Of a stretch of DNA of 38,996 nt, positions 34,506 to 38,996 are shown one piece after another. The DNA comes from Rhodopseudomonas sp. AAP120 (GTDB lineage: Bacteria > Pseudomonadota > Alphaproteobacteria > Rhizobiales > Xanthobacteraceae). The position numbers were made by a program, and so were the translations under genes. Positions within the stretch are counted from its first letter, which is position 1, and the number at the start of each line of letters is the position of its first letter. Location: assembly GCF_001295845.1 (NCBI RefSeq), contig NZ_LJIC01000120.1, forward strand, positions 1 to 38,996. The letters run 5' to 3'. The notes under the pieces are model-generated. The model was not told the DNA's origin, ran no database searches, and worked only from the letters and a program-made list of their open reading frames with translations.

Positions 34506-36110
34506 CTAGCCGGTCTTCTCCATCATGAAGTAATCGGCGTGCTGATCACGCAGCTCGACCTTGCGCAGCTTGCCGGTGGCCGTCATCGGCATTTCGTCGA
34601 CGATCTGCACCAGCTTGGGCACCTGGAAGCCGCCCAGCGACTTTCTGCAGTGCTCGATGATCTCGGTCTCGGTCGCAGCAGCACCGGGCTTCAGCTTGAC
34701 GAAGCCGGACACCGCCTCACCCCATTGCGGATGCGGCAGACCGACCACCGCGGCGTTCATCACTGCCGGATGCGCCAGCAGCGTCTCCTCGATCTTGACC
34801 GACGCGACGTTCTCGCCGCCGGACTTGATCATATCCTTCTTGCGGTCGAGGAACAGCAGTTCGCCGTGCTCGTCGATCAGCGCCAGATCGCCGGTGTGGT
34901 GCCAGCCGAACTTGCGGGCCGCCTCGGTCGACTCCGGATCCTTGTAGTAGCCGAGCATCACGTTCGGGCCGCGATGCACGATCTCGCCGACCTGGCCGCG
35001 CGGCAGCAGGTTGCCGTCGTCGTCCATGATCGCGGTTTCGTTGACGATCGTCGACTCGCCCCAGTAGTTGCCGAAACGCGCCAGCTGTCTGTCCGGCTGC
35101 GACATCGTGGTCGCCGGATACATCTCGGTCTGCCCCGACGGCTGAACGAAATTCGGAGACAATTCGGCGATGGCCCGCTCCAGCAGCGGCCGCGGCATCG
35201 GCGCCATGGTGTAGATGCAGCAGCGCAGCGTCGACAGGTCGAACTCCTTGCGCCGCGGATGATCGAGAACCGCCTGATACATCAGCGGCAGGCCGATGAA
35301 GACCGACAGCTTGTCGCGCTGGATCGCCTCCATGCAGGCCACCGGATCGAAACCACGCATCAGCGCCAGTTTGCCGCCAACCGTCAGATAGCTCAGCAGC
35401 AGCACATGCGCGGCGCAATGGAACAGCGGAAACTGCCCGCTGATCGCGTCGGTGCGCGACAGCTGCATTTCGATGGCGTTGCTCATCGCCGCCATCACCA
35501 CCGCCAAATGACCGTGCATCGCCCCCTTCGGCCGCGACGTGGTGCCCGAGGTGTAGATGATCATCGCGAGGTCGCGATCGTCGAATGCGACGTCCGGCTC
35601 GATCTCGGACTGACCTTCGATCAGTTCACCGAAGCTCTTCAGTCCGGTCTCTGCCGCCTTGCCGGTGAGATCCACCGCGACCAGGGAGATGCCCCGCTGT
35701 TCGAGTGCGGCGCGACGCTCCGGCTGGGCGTGCAGATTGTCGTCGATCAGCGCGAACTTCACCTCGGCATGGTCGAGGATGTAGCCCATATCGCCAGGGC
35801 CAAGCATGGTGTTGATCGGCACCCAGACGAGACCGGCACGGTGAATGCCGAACAGCGCTTTGACGAAGTCGACCGAATTGTTGCAAACGGTCGAGATCTT
35901 GTCGCCCGGCTCGAGACCGCGGGCCAGCAGAGCATTGGCGAAGCGATTGGCGTCGCGGTCGAGTTCCTTATAGTTGACCTGACGGCCGCCGTCGGTCAAC
36001 GCGATGCGGTCGGCAAAGCGGATCGCCGATTTTCGCAGGATGTCGCCGATCGCCACGCGACCGATCCGGCCCGGTCCCGGCACGCCGCCGGTCGCCTCAA
36101 GACTGCTCAT
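34506..36110 (-). CDS. AMP-forming acyl-CoA ligase (second of two in the cluster)
   Basis: This is a 534-residue ANL-superfamily ligase. It has IIYTSGTTSRPKGAMHGH (about 192), PSGQTEMYPA (about 320, PSG replacing the usual YGxTE opening), GWHHTGDLALID, the hinge LDRKKDMIKSGGENVASVKI and the catalytic Lys in MTATGKLRKV. The ATG at 36110 is chosen for GGAG six bases upstream; the open frame to 36236 would start inside a palindromic repeat. The two cluster ligases are clearly different proteins, suggesting two acids are activated in the pathway, or one pathway with two entry points. Confidence 0.92.
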   Translation of the reverse strand: MSSLEATGGVPGPGRIGRVAIGDILRKSAIRFADRIALTDGGRQVNYKELDRDANRFANALLARGLEPGDKISTVCNNSVDFVKALFGIHRAGLVWVPINTMLGPGDMGYILDHAEVKFALIDDNLHAQPERRAALEQRGISLVAVDLTGKAAETGLKSFGELIEGQSEIEPDVAFDDRDLAMIIYTSGTTSRPKGAMHGHLAVVMAAMSNAIEMQLSRTDAISGQFPLFHCAAHVLLLSYLTVGGKLALMRGFDPVACMEAIQRDKLSVFIGLPLMYQAVLDHPRRKEFDLSTLRCCIYTMAPMPRPLLERAIAELSPNFVQPSGQTEMYPATTMSQPDRQLARFGNYWGESTIVNETAIMDDDGNLLPRGQVGEIVHRGPNVMLGYYKDPESTEAARKFGWHHTGDLALIDEHGELLFLDRKKDMIKSGGENVASVKIEETLLAHPAVMNAAVVGLPHPQWGEAVSGFVKLKPGAAATETEIIEHCRKSLGGFQVPKLVQIVDEMPMTATGKLRKVELRDQHADYFMMEKTG

Positions 36111-36170
36111 GGATACTCCCTCGGGTGAGGCAGCTCTTGCGGCTGCTTGGATGAAAGCTGCACGACTTCC

Positions 36171-36240
36171 GTCATTGCGAGGAGCAACGAAGCAATCCAG
36201 CTCCGTGCAGCGAACTCTGGATTGCTTCGCTCGCAATGAC
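36171..36240. repeat. Palindromic repeat, family B
   Basis: Left arm GTCATTGCGAGGAGC ... GAAGCAATCCAG; right arm CTGGATTGCTTCGCTCGCAATGAC (in two pieces, CTGGATTGCTTCGC and TCGCAATGAC). It is a single hairpin related to 30611-30690. It begins six bases below the BKACE stop in transcript order and lies upstream of the second ligase start. Confidence 0.88.
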
Positions 36241-36246
36241 GACTCG

Positions 36247-37113
36247 CTAGTTGAGAAGGCCGTAGATCTTCCGCGCCTCTTCAGGCGACGCGATTTCGCG
36301 CCCGGCCCGACGCGCGCAGCCGGCGATCTCTTCGATCAGCTGACCGTTCGACGTCACCTTCTCGCCGTTAGCGAGATAGAACGTGTCCTCGAGCCCGGTG
36401 CGGAGATGGCCGCCATGATCGGCGCAGGCCTGATGCAGGGGCCAGATCTCGGCGCGGCCGATCGCGGTGACCTGCCAATGCGCGTCGGGACGCTTCAGCT
36501 TCAGGATGATCGGCAGCAGATCCGGATCGGCCGGCATTCCCGAGGCGACGCCCATCACGAAGTTGTATTCGAGCGGGCCCGAGTACATGCCGTTCTGCAC
36601 ATACATGCCGACGCAGCGGACGATGCCGACGTCGAAGCATTCGAACTCCGGAATCGTGCCGGCATCCTTCATCGCGCCGAGAAAATCCTGAATCTTCTCG
36701 ACTGAGTTGTCGAACATCATCGGCGGCCAGGCCCAGCTGTTGTCGGCCTTGACCTTCAGGTAGTTCAGCGAGCCGGCGTTACAGGCGGCGATCTCCGGCT
36801 TGGTCTCGCGGATGCAGGCGAGCGGCCCCTCGTAGTGGGGACCGGACGTGCCCGACGTATGATTGATGATGACGCCCGGGCACGCTTCGCGGATCGCCTG
36901 CTGGATCTCGCGCGACACCGCGACATCCCAGGTCGGCAGATGCCCCTTGTCGGGCCGCTGGTCGCGCAGATGGATGTGCATGATCGAGGCGCCGGCGTTG
37001 AACGCGGCCTTGGCCTCACGTGCCATCTCTTCCGGCGTCACCGGAACGTGATGCTGCTTCGGATCGGTCAGCACGCCGTTCAGCGAGCAGGTGATTACGG
37101 CCTTGTCGCTCAT
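36247..37113 (-). CDS. BKACE family (DUF849) beta-keto acid cleavage enzyme
   Basis: This is a 288-residue TIM-barrel protein of the family founded by the lysine-fermentation enzyme Kce. Zn-binding His pair in IMHIHLRDQ (about 45-49), PEFECFDVGIVR (Kce Glu143 region) and HLRTGLEDTFYL (Kce Arg226, Glu230, Asp231) are all present. The family joins a beta-keto acid with acetyl-CoA and splits it into acetoacetate plus an acyl-CoA. Kce Glu14, which holds the substrate's ammonium group, is Leu15 here (SLNGVLTDP), so a non-cationic substrate is likely. Placed first in the acyl-CoA cluster and beside an AraC gene. Fold and reaction class are firm; substrate unknown. Confidence 0.9.
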   Translation of the reverse strand: MSDKAVITCSLNGVLTDPKQHHVPVTPEEMAREAKAAFNAGASIMHIHLRDQRPDKGHLPTWDVAVSREIQQAIREACPGVIINHTSGTSGPHYEGPLACIRETKPEIAACNAGSLNYLKVKADNSWAWPPMMFDNSVEKIQDFLGAMKDAGTIPEFECFDVGIVRCVGMYVQNGMYSGPLEYNFVMGVASGMPADPDLLPIILKLKRPDAHWQVTAIGRAEIWPLHQACADHGGHLRTGLEDTFYLANGEKVTSNGQLIEEIAGCARRAGREIASPEEARKIYGLLN

Positions 37114-37242
37114 TCCTCATCAACCCTTTCGGTGATGCTGCGCCAGCGAACGAACCGCGGCGCAGACCAGTCGATCAGGATGATGCGGAAGCAGCGCGAG
37201 GGCTTCTTGCGTGCACGCGCTGCTACACGCGAGGTGTGAGCG

Positions 37243-38061
37243 TCAGGGCCGTCCCTGGCGGAATTCCGCGGCGTTCACCGCATGCGGATCGCTGCGCCAG
37301 ATCGCCAGATCGCGCGAGCCCGAGAAGATCGCGCGCGGCTGCAGTCCGTAGAAGCGGCGGATCGAGTGGCTGAAGTGAGTCGAGTCCGGATAGCCGATAT
37401 CCTGCGCCAGGTGCGCGAGGTTGATCTCGGAATTGACGAAGTGCAGCAGGTGCCGCGCCCGCTTCCAGGCCCGCAGCGCGCGGAACGACACGCCGGTTTC
37501 GTCCTTGAACAGATGCAGGAAGCGCGACTGCGACAGGTTCGCCGCCACCGCGCAATCCTCGGCCGTCACGGCGGCACCGGTGATGTCGTTGAGCCGGGCG
37601 AGCGCAGCCGTGATGCGCCGGTCGATCCGCCGCGCCGGCAGCGCCTCGCCGAAGAACAGGTTGTCGAATTCCGAAGTGGTGAATCCTTCTCGCCGCCCGG
37701 CCGTGACCAGCGATCGATGCGCCTGCCGGACCCGCTCGGCCAGCGTGCCATCGGCCGAGCCGGCAATCCGCGCACCCAGCACCGCCATCGGCAACACGGT
37801 TTCGGGCTCGATCACCAGACAGATCACGCTGCGGCTGTCGCAGTCCACATTGTGCGGGACGTAAGGCTGGACGAAAGCCATCGCGCCGGTCTGCGCCTGA
37901 CCATCCTCGATCGTCACCCGCAACTGCCCGTGCAGCGACACGTAGATCGAATAGGCGCCGCTGGTCCGGCGCCGGGGCCGGCCGAGCAGACCGGCATAGA
38001 ATACCCGTTCAGGGCTGATCAGCATCAGATGTCCGGACGCCGGACACGCCTCGTCACTCAT
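37243..38061 (-). CDS. AraC-family transcriptional regulator
   Basis: This is a 272-residue protein. The N-terminal half (about 20-110, including SIYVSLHGQLRVTIEDG and AFVQPYVPHNVDC) looks like a cupin-type effector domain. The C-terminal half carries two HTHs, CAVAANLSQSRFLHLFKDET and LAHLAQDIGYPDSTHFSHSI, closing with RRFYGLQPRAIF, the AraC signature. The ATG at 38061 is set by GGAGG five bases upstream; the longer frame to 38463 overlaps the GST gene. It lies directly upstream of the acyl-CoA cluster on the same strand and is the likely pathway regulator; its effector may be a pathway intermediate. Confidence 0.9.
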   Translation of the reverse strand: MSDEACPASGHLMLISPERVFYAGLLGRPRRRTSGAYSIYVSLHGQLRVTIEDGQAQTGAMAFVQPYVPHNVDCDSRSVICLVIEPETVLPMAVLGARIAGSADGTLAERVRQAHRSLVTAGRREGFTTSEFDNLFFGEALPARRIDRRITAALARLNDITGAAVTAEDCAVAANLSQSRFLHLFKDETGVSFRALRAWKRARHLLHFVNSEINLAHLAQDIGYPDSTHFSHSIRRFYGLQPRAIFSGSRDLAIWRSDPHAVNAAEFRQGRP

Positions 38062-38207
38062 GGGTCCTCCCGGGATCTGCACCCGTTCCCGCACCAAGAT
38101 GCGGCGCCCTCTTACGGAGCGGGCGCAGAATACAGCAACGAAAGGCATTGTCACCGGGCAGGATTGCCGCGGAACGCGCCCGGGCAGAGCCCACCCGGGG
38201 CGGCGTG

Positions 38208-38858
38208 TCAGGCGCGCCGGGCCACCTTCTGCTCGTCGCCGGCCCGGATTTCCGCCTCGGCGGCCCGGCGATAGCCCTCGCGCTGCTGCAGCCGCTGCCA
38301 ATAGGCGGCGACGTTCGGCCCGAACTGTTTCGACAGGCCGAGATTGTCCGCCAGCCGCAGCGCATAGCCGATCACCACGTCGGCGGCGGTGAAGCGGCCC
38401 TGGCTCAGCCACTCGGTCTGCCCCGTAGCCGCCTCGACGGCCCGCAGCCGGCCGAGAAACCACTTGGCGTAATCCTCGACCACCTGCGGCTGCCGCCGTT
38501 CGTTCGGCTCAAGCGTGCTGTAGCGCAGCACGAGGGTCTGCGGGAATGTCAGCGTCGCGTCGCTGAAGAACATCCAGTTCAGATAGGTACCGTAGTCGCT
38601 CTCGCCCACATCGACCACCAACGGCGTCGGGCCGTGCTTGGTGCCGAGATAATGGCAGATGCCCGAGGACTCGGTCATCTTGGTGTCGCCGTCGACCATG
38701 AACGGGATGGTACCAAGCGGATTGATCGCGAGATACTCCTTGGCGAGCACGCGCGGCGGAAACGGCAGCATCTTGAGCTCGTAGTCGAGCCCCATCTCCT
38801 CCAGCATCCACAACGGCCGAAACGACCGCGCGCCGTGGCAGTGATACAGAGTGATCAT
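38208..38858 (-). CDS. Glutathione S-transferase
   Basis: This 216-residue soluble GST has a thioredoxin-like N-domain (about 1-80; HGARSFRPLWMLEEMGLDYE at the usual catalytic end, NPLGTIPFMVD with the cis-Pro, and the glutathione-gamma-Glu-binding ESSGICHYL). An all-helical C-domain follows, with FTAADVVIGYALRLADNLGL near 155-175. It conjugates or isomerises electrophiles with glutathione. GGGAG lies eight bases before the ATG. It precedes the AraC gene by 146 bases and may be a separate unit; a direct part in the neighbouring pathway is not shown. Confidence 0.92.
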   Translation of the reverse strand: MITLYHCHGARSFRPLWMLEEMGLDYELKMLPFPPRVLAKEYLAINPLGTIPFMVDGDTKMTESSGICHYLGTKHGPTPLVVDVGESDYGTYLNWMFFSDATLTFPQTLVLRYSTLEPNERRQPQVVEDYAKWFLGRLRAVEAATGQTEWLSQGRFTAADVVIGYALRLADNLGLSKQFGPNVAAYWQRLQQREGYRRAAEAEIRAGDEQKVARRA

Positions 38859-38921
38859 CGATTTCGCTCCCTTGCCGAGTCATTGCTTAAAGCGCCGCCG
38901 CCCCTGCAGCCGCTGCGCGCT

Positions 38922-38962
38922 CCCTCGCCCCGCTCTTGCGGGGAGAGGGTTGGGGTGAGGGG
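38922..38962. repeat. Dispersed GC-rich repeat (CCCTC...GAGGG type), family D
   Basis: CCCTCGCCCCGC and GCGGGGAGAGGG flank a TCTT loop and are followed by TTGGGGTGAGGGG. This matches a widespread class of intergenic repeats in alphaproteobacteria, judged from memory. Only one copy is in the window. It lies upstream of the GST gene near the window edge. Confidence 0.65.
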
Positions 38963-38996
38963 CGACGCGGGCAAGGACTCTCGGCCCTGCAGATAC

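Noticed and set aside
34506-36236. Longer form of the second acyl-CoA ligase starting at 36236
   Set aside because: Its first 42 codons translate a family-B palindromic repeat; the ATG at 36110 has a proper ribosome-binding site and family-like start.
27845-36240. CRISPR array or insertion-sequence ends as explanation for the recurrent palindromes
   Set aside because: Copies are kilobases apart, lie only between genes, have no regular spacers, no transposase and no target-site duplications; they behave as dispersed REP-like elements.
36247-37113. BKACE read as an HMG-CoA lyase that would complete a leucine pathway
   Set aside because: HMG-CoA lyase has a different signature and fold family; the HIH, PExExFD and RxGLED motifs are those of DUF849.

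Overview
The window is high-GC DNA from an alphaproteobacterium, most probably a Rhodopseudomonas/Bradyrhizobium-type member of the Nitrobacteraceae (Bradyrhizobiaceae). This placement is inferred from the GroEL tail, a CowN-type gene behind a sigma-54 promoter, the acyl-CoA catabolic gene content and the palindromic intergenic repeats. No rRNA, tRNA, CRISPR array, transposase or integrase was seen.

Layout, left half. 1-47 is the 3' end of groEL with its terminator. An unpaired HigA-type regulator and a UPF0149/SEC-C protein follow. Next is a visibly AT-richer RelA/SpoT-domain gene (1441-2556), trailed by a decayed second copy of the UPF0149 3' end. Two tandem autotransporters (2891-8859, minus strand) have almost the same beta-barrel but unrelated passengers. 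A divergent arsR/SDR pair at 9305-10461 shares a short intergenic region with a 9-bp inverted repeat and a probably leaderless arsR promoter. Small secreted proteins, a DUF2778/Tlde1-like L,D-transpeptidase-family protein and a DUF899 protein follow. A 92-residue CowN-like gene at 14090-14368 has a textbook -24/-12 promoter just upstream.

Middle. An IlvD/Edd dehydratase, a 34-residue membrane peptide, an aldehyde dehydrogenase and a membrane PAS-GGDEF-EAL protein lie on the minus strand. The GGDEF domain of the last has lost a metal-binding Asp. An AceE/MdeB-like 2-oxoacid dehydrogenase E1 is divergent from an Lrp/AsnC regulator; a perfect 12-bp inverted repeat lies between them and overlaps the regulator's start codon. 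A DMT exporter follows, then an intradiol dioxygenase/aldo-keto reductase pair divergent from a serine beta-lactamase-family hydrolase.

Right part (28030-38858, all minus strand). This is a catabolic cluster: two acyl-CoA ligases, a LiuC/AtuE-like enoyl-CoA hydratase, the two subunits of a biotin-dependent acyl-CoA carboxylase (4-bp overlap), a BKACE (DUF849) beta-keto acid cleavage enzyme, an AraC regulator and a glutathione S-transferase. It resembles the leucine/isovalerate (Liu) and acyclic-terpene (Atu) routes. However, the window has no acyl-CoA dehydrogenase and no HMG-CoA-lyase-type enzyme, and it has a BKACE instead. The BKACE has Leu at the position of the Glu that binds the substrate ammonium in the founding enzyme. 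This cluster is the best candidate here for an undescribed pathway. Palindromic repeats of two families occupy four of its intergenic gaps.
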